A stretch of DNA of 64,000 nt, taken from positions 1,088,001 to 1,152,000 of the forward strand of contig NZ_CP128494.1 of NCBI RefSeq assembly GCF_030369615.1. The letters run 5' to 3'. Shown one piece after another: positions 1 through 7,582 of the stretch. Under the pieces are notes generated by a model. It was not told the DNA's origin. It made no database searches and was given only the letters and a program-made list of their open reading frames with translations. Position numbers and translations under genes: made by a program. The stretch's first letter is position 1. Each line of letters begins with the position of its first letter. The DNA is from Geobacillus stearothermophilus ATCC 12980 (GTDB lineage Bacteria > Bacillota > Bacilli > Bacillales > Anoxybacillaceae).

Positions 1-1
1 C

Positions 2-487
2 ATCATTTATAACAGCGGGGCCACGTATTACGGGTTGCTTACCGACATGAATGACGAGCTGATCGAACGGATGGTGCGCCTCCATGTGACAAGCCCGGCG
101 CAGCTTGTGAAAAAACTGCTGCCGCCGATGATTTCGAAAAAGCGCGGCCAAATTGTGTTCATTTCTTCGATTTGGGGGTTGTGCGGCGCCTCATGCGAAG
201 CGGTGTATTCGATGACCAAGGGCGGGCAAAACGCGTTCGCCAAGGCGCTGGCGAAAGAGCTCGCCCCGAGCGGCATCCGCGTCAACGCCGTCGCGCCGGG
301 AGCGATCGCCACAGATATGCTCCGGCCGTTCAGCGAAGAAGAATTGGCGGCGCTCGCCGATGAAATTCCGGCCGGCCGGCTCGGGACCCCTGAGGAAGTG
401 GCGAAAACAGTGGCGTTTTTGTTGTCGGACGCCGCTTCTTACATCACCGGTCAAATCATCTCTGTCAACGGCGGCTGGTATTGTTGA
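2..487 (+). CDS. ymfI: EF-P 5-aminopentanone reductase YmfI, SDR family (5' partial)
   Basis: This is the C-terminal part of a short-chain dehydrogenase/reductase; the reading frame is open at the left window edge, so the Rossmann N-terminus lies outside. Visible family marks are a YNSG stretch at the start (equivalent to the SDR NNAG motif), the catalytic Ser in ISSIWG, the YSMTK catalytic Tyr-x-x-x-Lys, and the usual C-terminal ITGQIISVNGGW. In B. subtilis the protein in front of ymfJ-ymfK-ymfM is YmfI, which reduces the 5-aminopentanone modification on elongation factor P; the same order here supports that call. A general 3-oxoacyl-ACP reductase role cannot be excluded from this fragment alone. 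Confidence 0.8.
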   Translation: MIYNSGATYYGLLTDMNDELIERMVRLHVTSPAQLVKKLLPPMISKKRGQIVFISSIWGLCGASCEAVYSMTKGGQNAFAKALAKELAPSGIRVNAVAPGAIATDMLRPFSEEELAALADEIPAGRLGTPEEVAKTVAFLLSDAASYITGQIISVNGGWYC

Positions 488-548
488 GCGTATATTTTTT
501 TCGCCCGCAGGCAAACTACCCTTGAAACGTTCATCAAGGAGGGAGGGA

Positions 549-803
549 ATGAACATGTCGGTACTGGATAACTTTGAACAATGGAAAGACTTTTTATCGG
601 AACGTCTGCAGCAAGCGCAGCAACAAGGTTTGACCCAGCAAGTGATCTCGGATGTCGCCTATCAAATCGGGGACTATTTGGCGAAACACGTCGACCCGAG
701 AAACCCGGAAGAACGGGTGCTCGCCGACCTTTGGAGCGTTGCGGATGAAAAAGAACAGCATGCCCTTGCCAACATGATGGTGAAACTTGTCCAACAAAAA
801 TAA
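549..803 (+). CDS. ymfJ: DUF3243 family protein YmfJ
   Basis: A small acidic protein of 84 residues, beginning MNMSVLDNFEQWKDFL and predicted largely helical. A strong AAGGAGGG ribosome binding site lies at 536-543, six bases before the ATG at 549; an in-frame ATG at 555 is an alternative start. It follows ymfI by about 60 bp and is closed by a terminator, so it probably ends that transcript. The family (DUF3243) is conserved in Bacillaceae in this position; its function is unknown. Confidence 0.8.
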   Translation: MNMSVLDNFEQWKDFLSERLQQAQQQGLTQQVISDVAYQIGDYLAKHVDPRNPEERVLADLWSVADEKEQHALANMMVKLVQQK

Positions 804-812
804 CACCCGGTA

Positions 813-838
813 AAGAGAGGGGCTCCCTCTCTTTTTTC
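813..838 (+). terminator. Rho-independent terminator after ymfJ
   Basis: A 9-bp stem AAGAGAGGG / CCCTCTCTT with a 3-nt loop is followed by a run of T. It sits ten bases after the ymfJ stop. Confidence 0.85.
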
Positions 839-931
839 TTTCCTCTTTTCGGTTGCTTTTCCGTTCGCGGTTATAGTAGTATGAACTTAGCATAAGGCGT
901 TCGTGCGGACAGCGGCAAGGGAGGAGACGGG

Positions 932-1723
932 ATGGGCAAGCAGGAGTGGTATTTGGAGTATGAGATTCATGTCAACCGTCCAGGGTTGCTCGGCGATGTC
1001 GCCTCGTTGCTCGGCATGTTGTCGATCAACATCGTGACGATCAATGGCGTCCGGGATTCGCGCCGCGGCATGTTGCTTCTTTGCGACAGCAGCGAACAAA
1101 TCGAGCGGCTGGCGACAATTTTGCGGACGATGGACAACATTACGGTGACGAAACTCCGCCAGCCGAAGCTGCTTGATCGTTTGGCCGTCCGCCATGGCCG
1201 CTACATTCAGCGCGATGCCGACGACAAAAAGACGTTTCGCTTCGTTCGCGACGAGCTTGGGCTGTTGGTCGATTTTATGGCAGAAATTTTTAAAGAAAAA
1301 GGGCATAAGCTCATCGGCATTCGCGGGATGCCGCGCGTCGGCAAGACGGAGTCGATCGTTGCTGCGAGCGTATGCGCCAATAAGCGGTGGCTGTTTGTAT
1401 CATCGACGCTGATCAAGCAGACCGTCCGCACGCAGCTGATGGAAGACGAATATAGCGAGGACAACATTTTCATTGTCGACGGCATCGTTTCGACGCGCCG
1501 CGGCAATGAGCAGCACTGGCAGCTCATCCGTGAGCTGATGCGCCTCGAGGCGACGAAGGTCGTGGAACATCCGGACATGTTTGTCCGCCATACGGAATAT
1601 ACGCTTGATGATTTTGACTATATTATTGAGCTGCGCCATGAACCGGATGAAGACATTTCCTACGATGCGATTGAACGCCCGTCCTTGCTGGGCGGAGACG
1701 GATTTTCCGAATTTGGATTTTAA
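932..1723 (+). CDS. ymfK: DUF3388 family protein YmfK
   Basis: 263 residues. The N-terminal 80 or so residues read like an ACT-type regulatory fold (EYEIHVNRPGLLGDVASLLG). A P-loop-like segment GMPRVGKTES follows in the middle, then an acidic C-terminus ending in GFSEFGF. The ATG at 932 has a GGGAGGAG ribosome binding site. The position between ymfJ and ymfM matches B. subtilis ymfK. The biochemical role is not known; the ACT-like and P-loop-like assignments are by eye. Confidence 0.8.
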   Translation: MGKQEWYLEYEIHVNRPGLLGDVASLLGMLSINIVTINGVRDSRRGMLLLCDSSEQIERLATILRTMDNITVTKLRQPKLLDRLAVRHGRYIQRDADDKKTFRFVRDELGLLVDFMAEIFKEKGHKLIGIRGMPRVGKTESIVAASVCANKRWLFVSSTLIKQTVRTQLMEDEYSEDNIFIVDGIVSTRRGNEQHWQLIRELMRLEATKVVEHPDMFVRHTEYTLDDFDYIIELRHEPDEDISYDAIERPSLLGGDGFSEFGF

Positions 1724-1749
1724 TTTTAACAAGTGGAAGGTGTTGGCTG

Positions 1750-2643
1750 TTGACGGAACTGGGAAAACGTTTGCGGGAAGCGCGGGAGGAAAAAAACATC
1801 AGCTTGGACGAGCTGCAAGAGATGACGAAGATTCAGAAGCGGTATTTGATCGGCATTGAAGAAGGGAATTACGCCATTATGCCGGGCAATTTTTATGTGC
1901 GCGCCTTCATTAGACAATACGCCGAGGCGGTCGGCCTCGATCCGGATGAGCTGTTTGAACAATATAAGCAGGACATTCCGCAATCGTACCAAGATGATCT
2001 TCCGCAGCCGCTGTCGCGCGTGAAAACGCGCCAACAGCTTTCTGCCGAAGGGACGAAATGGCTCGACTGGCTGCCGAAAGCCTTGATCGCGGCGGCCGTC
2101 GTCGGGGCGGCCGTTCTTGTTTGGGTGCTGCTCCAGCGCGGCACGGCAAACGAGCCCCCGGCGAAAACGAGCCCGGAGACGGCGGAAGTGGAAAAGCCGA
2201 AACAGTCGCCGCTTGAACAGGCGAAACAAAAGCAGTCGGCGAAGGAAACGGACGAGAAGGCAACGAATGAAAACGGACAGCAAAATGAACAGCCAGCGCC
2301 GACTGGCGAAGAAGAACAGCCGGCTGCGGCGATGAATGTGACGGAAAAGCGCGGCAACACGGCGACGATTGAAGTCGCCAGCTCCGGCTCGTTTTCCATC
2401 GAGCTTTCATCCAAAGGAACGTCATGGGTCGAAGTATACAATACGAAAGGCCATACGTTTTACCGCGGCAACTTGACAAGCGGGCAGACGAAAACGTTCG
2501 ATCTGTCGGCCGAAAGCGAAGTATGGGTGAAAATCGGGCGCACGCTCGATGTTGAGATGAAGGTGAACGGCCAACCGTTTGCCTACCCGTTTGCCCCGAA
2601 AGAGGAAGTATACCAAAAGCTGCATTTCGTGTTGAAGAAATGA
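1750..2643 (+). CDS. ymfM: RodZ-like cytoskeletal HTH membrane protein YmfM
   Basis: 297 residues with RodZ architecture: an N-terminal HTH_25 helix-turn-helix (about residues 1-70, LGKRLREAREEKNISLDELQEMTKIQKRYL), one transmembrane helix around residues 108-125, a Glu/Lys/Gln-rich linker, and a C-terminal DUF4115 beta domain with SSKGTSWVEVYN. RodZ proteins link the MreB cytoskeleton to the cell-wall elongation machinery. The start is TTG at 1750, 26 bp after ymfK. Gene order ymfK-ymfM-pgsA is as in B. subtilis. Confidence 0.85.
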   Translation: MTELGKRLREAREEKNISLDELQEMTKIQKRYLIGIEEGNYAIMPGNFYVRAFIRQYAEAVGLDPDELFEQYKQDIPQSYQDDLPQPLSRVKTRQQLSAEGTKWLDWLPKALIAAAVVGAAVLVWVLLQRGTANEPPAKTSPETAEVEKPKQSPLEQAKQKQSAKETDEKATNENGQQNEQPAPTGEEEQPAAAMNVTEKRGNTATIEVASSGSFSIELSSKGTSWVEVYNTKGHTFYRGNLTSGQTKTFDLSAESEVWVKIGRTLDVEMKVNGQPFAYPFAPKEEVYQKLHFVLKK

Positions 2644-2720
2644 TGGAACAGGGCGCTTTTCCGCAGGAAGGCGCCTGCTTTTCGCACGGACTGAACTATG
2701 TTGAATGAGCGGAGGTATTT

Positions 2721-3302
2721 GTGGTGAACTTGCCGAATAAAATTACGGTAGCGCGCATTATGCTCATCCCGTTTTTCTTGATCGTGATGCTCGTTCCGTT
2801 CGGGTGGGGAAGCATCCAAATCGGCGGGACAGAGCTTCCGGTTGCCCATCTTGCCGGTGCGCTCATTTTCATCATCGCCTCAGCCACGGACTGGATCGAT
2901 GGCTACTATGCCCGCAAATACGGGTTGGTGACGAATTTAGGAAAATTTTTAGATCCGCTTGCCGATAAACTGCTTGTGTCAGCAGCGCTTATCGTGCTCG
3001 TTGAACTCGGCGCCGCTCCGGCTTGGATGGTGATCGTCATCATCAGCCGCGAATTTGCCGTTACCGGCCTGCGGCTCGTGCTCGCCGGGGAAGGGGAAGT
3101 CGTCGCTGCCAACATGCTTGGCAAAATCAAGACATGGACGCAAATTGTCGCCATTTCCGCTTTATTGTTGCATAACTTCCCATTCTCGCTCATTTCGTTT
3201 CCGTTCGCTGAATTGGCGCTGTGGGTGGCGGTCATTTTTACGATTTGGTCTGGCTGGGATTATTTTGCGAAAAACAGACATGCGTTTTCCCATTCGAAAT
3301 AG
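2721..3302 (+). CDS. pgsA: CDP-diacylglycerol-glycerol-3-phosphate 3-phosphatidyltransferase
   Basis: 193-residue integral membrane enzyme that makes phosphatidylglycerol phosphate, the committed step to phosphatidylglycerol and cardiolipin. The CDP-alcohol phosphotransferase motif D-G-x2-A-R-x8-G-x3-D-x3-D is visible as DGYYARKYGLVTNLGKFLDPLAD (residues about 58-80), with several hydrophobic helices around it. Two consecutive GTG codons (2721, 2724) follow a GGAGG site at 2711; 2721 gives the family-like N-terminus MVNLPNKIT. It is followed at 27 bp by cinA. Confidence 0.93.
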   Translation: MVNLPNKITVARIMLIPFFLIVMLVPFGWGSIQIGGTELPVAHLAGALIFIIASATDWIDGYYARKYGLVTNLGKFLDPLADKLLVSAALIVLVELGAAPAWMVIVIISREFAVTGLRLVLAGEGEVVAANMLGKIKTWTQIVAISALLLHNFPFSLISFPFAELALWVAVIFTIWSGWDYFAKNRHAFSHSK

Positions 3303-3329
3303 CCGGCCACAAAGGGGGAGAAAAGTCTG

Positions 3330-4574
3330 TTGAACGCGGAGATCATTGCCGTTGGCTCCGAACTGCTGCTCGGGCAAATTGCCAATACAAACGCCCAGTT
3401 TTTGTCGCAGCAGCTCGTCGCCTTGGGCATTAACGTCTATTTCCATACGGTTGTCGGCGACAATGCCAGCCGCCTCGAACAGGCGGTGAAAATTGCGCAA
3501 ACGCGGGCGGACTTGGTCATTTTTACCGGAGGACTCGGCCCGACGAAAGATGACCTGACGAAAGAAACGATCGCCCGCCTGCTCGGCCGCCGGCTCGTGA
3601 TCGACGAGGAAGCGCTCCGAGCGATTGAGGTGTATTTTGCCCGCACAAACCGGCCGATGACAGAAAACAATAAAAAGCAGGCGCTCGTCTTGGAAGGATC
3701 GACGGTGCTGAAAAACGAGCACGGCATGGCGCCAGGGATGGCGCTTGTGGCAGACGGCATTACGTACATGCTGCTGCCCGGGCCGCCGAAAGAAATGCGG
3801 CCGATGTTCAAAAAATACGGAAACGCCTTTTTGCGCCGTACGTTTTCGCTTTCCGAGCGCATCGAGTCGCGCGTCCTCCGCTTTTTCGGCATCGGCGAGT
3901 CGGCGCTCGAGACGGCGATCGCCGACTTGATCGACGCCCAGTCGAACCCGACGATCGCGCCGCTGGCCGGCGACGGTGAAGTGACGCTTCGTCTGACAGC
4001 GAAGCATCAGGATGAGGCGGAGGCGAAGCGGCTTCTTGACGAAGTGGAATCGGCCATTTTGGCGCGTGTCGGCCGCCACTGCTACGGATATAACGATGAA
4101 ACGTTGTTTACAAAGACGCTCGAGCGGTTAAAAGAAAGAGGATGGACGATCGCGTCGGCCGAAAGTTTGACCGGCGGCCTTTTCCTCGAACAGCTCACCG
4201 CCCTCCCCGGCGCGTCGCAAGTCGTGCAGGGCGGTGTCGTCTGCTACACAAACGGCGTCAAAGAACAGGTGCTTGGCATACCGCGCCCGCTGCTTGAGGC
4301 AGAAGGGGCGGTGAGCGAGCCGTGCGCCCGTTTGCTTGCTGAAAACGTCCGCGCGATGTGCGATGCGGATATCGGCATCAGCTTCACCGGCGTCGCCGGA
4401 CCCGATCCGCTTGAGGGCCACCCGCCCGGCACCGTGTATGTCGGCATCGCCGTCCGCGGGCGCGATGCGACTGTCCACCGTCTGATGCTGTCCGGCACGC
4501 GTGATGCCATTCGCATCCGCACCGCCAAATACGGCTGTTTTTTTCTGCTTGAGATGCTCGCGGCCGACTGCTGA
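3330..4574 (+). CDS. cinA: CinA-family competence/damage-inducible protein
   Basis: 414 residues with two domains: an N-terminal MoCF-like fold ([39 protein letters not shown]) and a C-terminal CinA domain with the AESLTGG signature of nicotinamide-nucleotide amidases. The family acts in pyridine-nucleotide salvage, and in Bacillus and Streptococcus it is co-located with recA and linked to competence. The start is TTG at 3330. recA follows after a 177-bp gap with its own promoter. Confidence 0.92.
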   Translation: MNAEIIAVGSELLLGQIANTNAQFLSQQLVALGINVYFHTVVGDNASRLEQAVKIAQTRADLVIFTGGLGPTKDDLTKETIARLLGRRLVIDEEALRAIEVYFARTNRPMTENNKKQALVLEGSTVLKNEHGMAPGMALVADGITYMLLPGPPKEMRPMFKKYGNAFLRRTFSLSERIESRVLRFFGIGESALETAIADLIDAQSNPTIAPLAGDGEVTLRLTAKHQDEAEAKRLLDEVESAILARVGRHCYGYNDETLFTKTLERLKERGWTIASAESLTGGLFLEQLTALPGASQVVQGGVVCYTNGVKEQVLGIPRPLLEAEGAVSEPCARLLAENVRAMCDADIGISFTGVAGPDPLEGHPPGTVYVGIAVRGRDATVHRLMLSGTRDAIRIRTAKYGCFFLLEMLAADC

Positions 4575-4667
4575 TCGGCCTCCCCCTTCCTTCTCCATTC
4601 TCCACCGCACATCGTTTTTTCCACCGCATGAGTATGGCGATTGTTGCTAGTTTCTCCACTGAAAAAA

Positions 4668-4681
4668 CGAATGGACGTTCG
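4668..4681. promoter_or_regulatory. Putative LexA (SOS) box before recA
   Basis: CGAATGGACGTTCG fits the Bacillus LexA consensus CGAAC-N4-GTTCG with one mismatch in the left half. It lies just upstream of the recA -35 region. Confidence 0.75.
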
Positions 4682-4689
4682 TTTTTTGC

Positions 4690-4718
4690 TTGGCAATGGC
4701 CGCAAAACGCGGTATAGT
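4690..4718 (+). promoter_or_regulatory. Putative sigma-A promoter of recA
   Basis: TTGGCA (4690-4695), 17-bp spacer, TATAGT (4713-4718). The recA GTG start follows at 4752 with GGAGG-like bases at 4738-4744. Confidence 0.7.
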
Positions 4719-4751
4719 ATAAGTAGTCCTAGAATAAGGAGGAGTAGGTTA

Positions 4752-5040
4752 GTGAACCAAGATCGTCAAGCTGCATTGGAGCAGGCATTAAAACAAATTG
4801 AACGACAGTTTGGCAAGGGGGCCATCATGAAACTCGGCGAGCAAGTCGACCGCAAAGTGTCGGTCGTGCCGAGCGGTTCGCTGGCGCTCGACATCGCGTT
4901 AGGAGTCGGCGGCTATCCGCGCGGGCGGATTGTGGAAATTTACGGCCCGGAATCGTCCGGGAAAACGACCGTTGCCCTTCACGCGATCGCTGAAGTGCAA
5001 AAGCGGGGCGGGCAAGCAGCTTTCATCGACGCAGAGCACG
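4752..5040 (+). CDS. recA: Recombinase RecA, exon 1 (interrupted by group II intron)
   Basis: Encodes RecA residues 1-96 plus the first base of codon 97. The Walker A motif GPESSGKTT lies at about residues 65-73, and the exon ends FIDAEH, directly after the glutamate (E95) equivalent to the catalytic E96 of E. coli RecA. Start is GTG at 4752. Unspliced translation runs only a few codons into the intron, to a TGA at 5055-5057, so the gene is non-functional without splicing. Joining 4752..5040 to 6396..7150 gives 1044 nt, a 347-residue RecA with the expected AEHALDP sequence at the junction. Confidence 0.93.
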
Positions 5041-6395
5041 GTGCGACCTGTTGCTGACTGAAGTATGGCGGAAACGCCGTGCGAAAAGTCAGCGGGACTG
5101 AGCATGAGTAGGTCCTAACTGCATCACCGAGAGCTCGGTGAAAATCCGAGACGGGAATGAAGGTTGGCATTCCCGCCCTAATACCCCGACGTGCGGTCAT
5201 GGTGCGCAACATGACTGTACGAAGCTCGGAGAGGACGGCGAAAAGCAGACCTGAGAAGCGGTTAGCGAAGTAGCCGGGGGTCCATAAAGCTCCTATGGCT
5301 AGAGAACGCATAGCGTTGGAACGAACCACCGGAAGTACGGCTCGTAAGGCGTGGGGCGCCGAAAAAAGAAGGCGCTCACCTCCTAAGTGAGGTTCAGCCC
5401 TGGATGAGGTATTCGTGTTTGCCGAGTCTGGATTGATCCCGTAGAGGATCTTTGCCTTGAGCCCTCCAACCATGGGTAGAAAGGCGGCTGACGGGTCAGA
5501 GGTGGAGCCTAAGGGAGCATGCAAGGATAGGTGATGCGGTACAGGTGAACCACCCCAGCGGATGCCAAGGGATGCGCATCCCGATGCCGCTAAGCAGGAG
5601 GAAATGACTGCTGAAGGGGTGGGGCAGCAGCCCGTAGTAGTGATGAAGCAGGGTAAATCCTGCGGAGCGAAGGGGCATAGTCGAGTACCCTAGGTTACTA
5701 ACCCAGACAATGATTAGGAAGCCGTGAGGAAATCCGTAAGGGTTTCGGTGAGCAAAACTGACTAAAAACGTGTATGGTACAAATCCGCTAGAAAGGATTT
5801 GATACTATCAACCAAACGTTTCAAGAACTAATCATTCCTAGGTCGGAGCAGGAATTCCGCGACCTACAAGACAAGATGTACGCCATTACACAATAAGTAA
5901 ACTCGAGGAATACAGAAAGTGCGTACACTATATAGATGCAACGAAGAAGTTTAACATATCCTTGACGGAAAAGCGGTTTGTCCATTTTCGACTGTCGAAG
6001 GCAAGCCCTAGACTTCTCCGTCACGCCAAGGCGTGACGGAAGACCGAACAACCACCTGCTTCACAGACCCATATATGGGTCTGTGAAGCGGCGTTGTTCG
6101 GTCGCCTGACAGTCGATAAAAGCTGCAAATGGGAAATCTTCAAATTGCATCTATCCTGAAAATACCCGAACTCCAAAATGTGTAAAGTTGTAAAATTCAA
6201 CATAGAGGTCTTTTCATCCTTCCGATGGTGACGAAATTTTTTTGTCATGGGAGTCTATATAGTAAAGTCTAGAGCGGATTAGTAACCGGGGTACTCGATG
6301 GAACGCCGTGTGCGGGGAAACTCGCACGCACGGTGTGAAGCGGGGGAAAATAGCCCCTCCGGGTAATGCCGAGGGTGACTATTACCTATCGCTAT
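5041..6395 (+). mobile_element. Group II intron in recA, maturase-less, carrying a nested repeat
   Basis: 1355 nt. The 5' end is GTGCGAC, matching the group II GUGYG start. Domain V is a textbook 34-nt hairpin at 6303-6336: catalytic triad CGC (6304-6306), GAAA tetraloop 6317-6320 closed by G-C, and a 2-nt CA bulge at 6325-6326. Domain VI closes with AGCG (6339-6342) against CGCT (6390-6393), leaving an unpaired A at 6388, eight nucleotides from the 3' end, as branch-point candidate. A candidate EBS1, CGTGTTT at 5414-5420, can pair with all seven 5' exon bases GAGCACG (5034-5040), two pairs being G-U. Domain IV should encode a maturase/reverse transcriptase. Only a degenerate stub is seen near 5774-5900 with in-frame stops, followed by a repeat copy (5931-6261), so splicing probably needs a maturase supplied in trans. 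The repeat is annotated separately. Confidence 0.92.
5931..6261. repeat. Composite hairpin repeat, copy A (core inverted), inside the intron
   Basis: Core 5933-6153, bounded by TAGATGCAA and TTGCATCTA, plus a constant arm 6154-6261 ending in TCTATATA. The core contains a perfect 30-bp palindrome at 6059-6088 and nested inverted repeats (GACCGAACAAC with GTTGTTCGGTC; CCGTCACGCC with GGCGTGACGG). Relative to the arm, the core is in the opposite orientation to copies at 11572 and 32748. No coding potential is seen. Confidence 0.85.
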
Positions 6396-7150
6396 CGCTC
6401 GACCCCATCTATGCACAAAAATTAGGGGTCAATATCGATGAATTGCTGCTTTCCCAGCCTGACACGGGCGAGCAGGCGCTCGAAATCGCGGAAGCGCTCG
6501 TGCGAAGCGGCGCGGTCGATATTATCGTCATCGACTCGGTGGCGGCGCTCGTGCCGAAAGCGGAAATTGAAGGGGAGATGGGGGACGCTCACGTCGGCCT
6601 GCAAGCGCGGCTTATGTCCCAGGCGCTTCGCAAGCTGTCCGGCGCCATTAACAAGTCAAAAACGATCGCCATCTTCATCAACCAAATTCGCGAAAAAGTC
6701 GGCGTCATGTTTGGCAACCCGGAAACGACGCCGGGCGGGCGGGCGCTCAAGTTTTACGCTTCCGTCCGCCTAGAGGTTCGTCGCGCCGAGCAAATCAAGC
6801 AAGGCAATGATATGGTCGGCAACAAGACGAAAATCAAAGTCGTCAAAAACAAAGTCGCGCCGCCGTTTAAAACGGCTGACGTCGACATTATGTACGGCGA
6901 GGGCATTTCCCGCGAAGGGGAAATCATCGATATGGCGTCTGAACTTGACATTGTGCAAAAAAGCGGCTCATGGTATTCGTACAAAGACGAACGGCTCGGC
7001 CAAGGTCGGGAGAATGCAAAACAATTTTTGAAAGAAAACCCGCATATCGCCGAAGAAATCGCCCGCGCCATCCGCAAACATTACGGCATCGATGATGGCG
7101 AAGCAGGCGGCGAACCGATGCAAGACGAATTTGGGCTGCTTGAGGAATAA
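6396..7150 (+). CDS. recA: Recombinase RecA, exon 2
   Basis: Completes codon 97 and encodes RecA residues 98-347, starting [13 protein letters not shown]. Recognisable RecA segments are [12 protein letters not shown] (Walker B region), the loop containing [20 protein letters not shown] (L2), and [30 protein letters not shown]. The C-terminus is acidic ([10 protein letters not shown]). RecA forms ATP-dependent filaments on single-stranded DNA for recombination and triggers LexA self-cleavage. The 3' splice site is placed at 6395/6396 because it restores the invariant EHALDP; see the intron entry and findings for a second in-frame register. Confidence 0.93.
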
Positions 7151-7157
7151 CAGACGG

Positions 7158-7190
7158 AAGGCGTCCTGGCATGACTGGGGCGCCTTTTTC
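7158..7190 (+). terminator. Terminator after recA
   Basis: Stem AAGGCGTCC / GGGCGCCTT (one G-T pair) followed by TTTTT. Confidence 0.75.
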
Positions 7191-7356
7191 CTAGCTGCCG
7201 AAACGGAACGGCCATTCACGTCCCTTTGCAGGATATGCCGGAGGACGCCCGACTAACTTGCAGGCGGTTCTGTTTCTTTTCGCATTTTGCCAAAAAGAAG
7301 AGGAAGAGCAGAACGCTCTGTGTGCCGCGGCTTAAGAAGGGCTCCTGTGTAATATC

Positions 7357-7385
7357 TTGACAATTCCTACCGCCGCCTTTACAAT
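7357..7385 (+). promoter_or_regulatory. Putative sigma-A promoter of rny
   Basis: TTGACA (7357-7362), 17-bp spacer, TACAAT (7380-7385). This predicts a leader of about 190 nt before the rny ATG. Besides this promoter and the recA terminator, I see nothing else in the 430-bp recA-rny gap. Confidence 0.65.
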
Positions 7386-7582
7386 GAACATGTATATTTA
7401 TCCATGTACACGGCAGGGTCGCGTGACCGCCCGCAGCGGCGTACTGCTTGGATGCGGGGGCGCGTGGAAATGGCCAGGCAAACGACCAAGCCAATGGGTT
7501 GAAAACGGGAATGTCCATCTGCGTCGGACGATGGCGCGAAGAAGGCGCAAGGGAAAACGAAATAGCAAGAGGAGGTGAAACG

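Noticed and set aside
2117..2335. An Arg-rich 72-residue frame inside ymfM
   Set aside because: A frame shadow of the charged RodZ linker; its composition is due to GC-rich codons read out of frame.
4641..5057. A 138-residue open frame ending shortly after the RecA Walker A region, as a free-standing truncated recA gene
   Set aside because: Its end lies inside the group II intron. The frame simply reads through exon 1 into the intron; splicing gives the full RecA.
5101..5800. A riboswitch or small RNA gene downstream of recA exon 1
   Set aside because: The dense secondary structure is accounted for by group II intron domains I-III.
6308..7150. A 280-residue open frame as an independent RecA-like gene
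   Set aside because: Its first 29 or so codons are intron domains V and VI; there is no ribosome site. It is exon 2 of recA.
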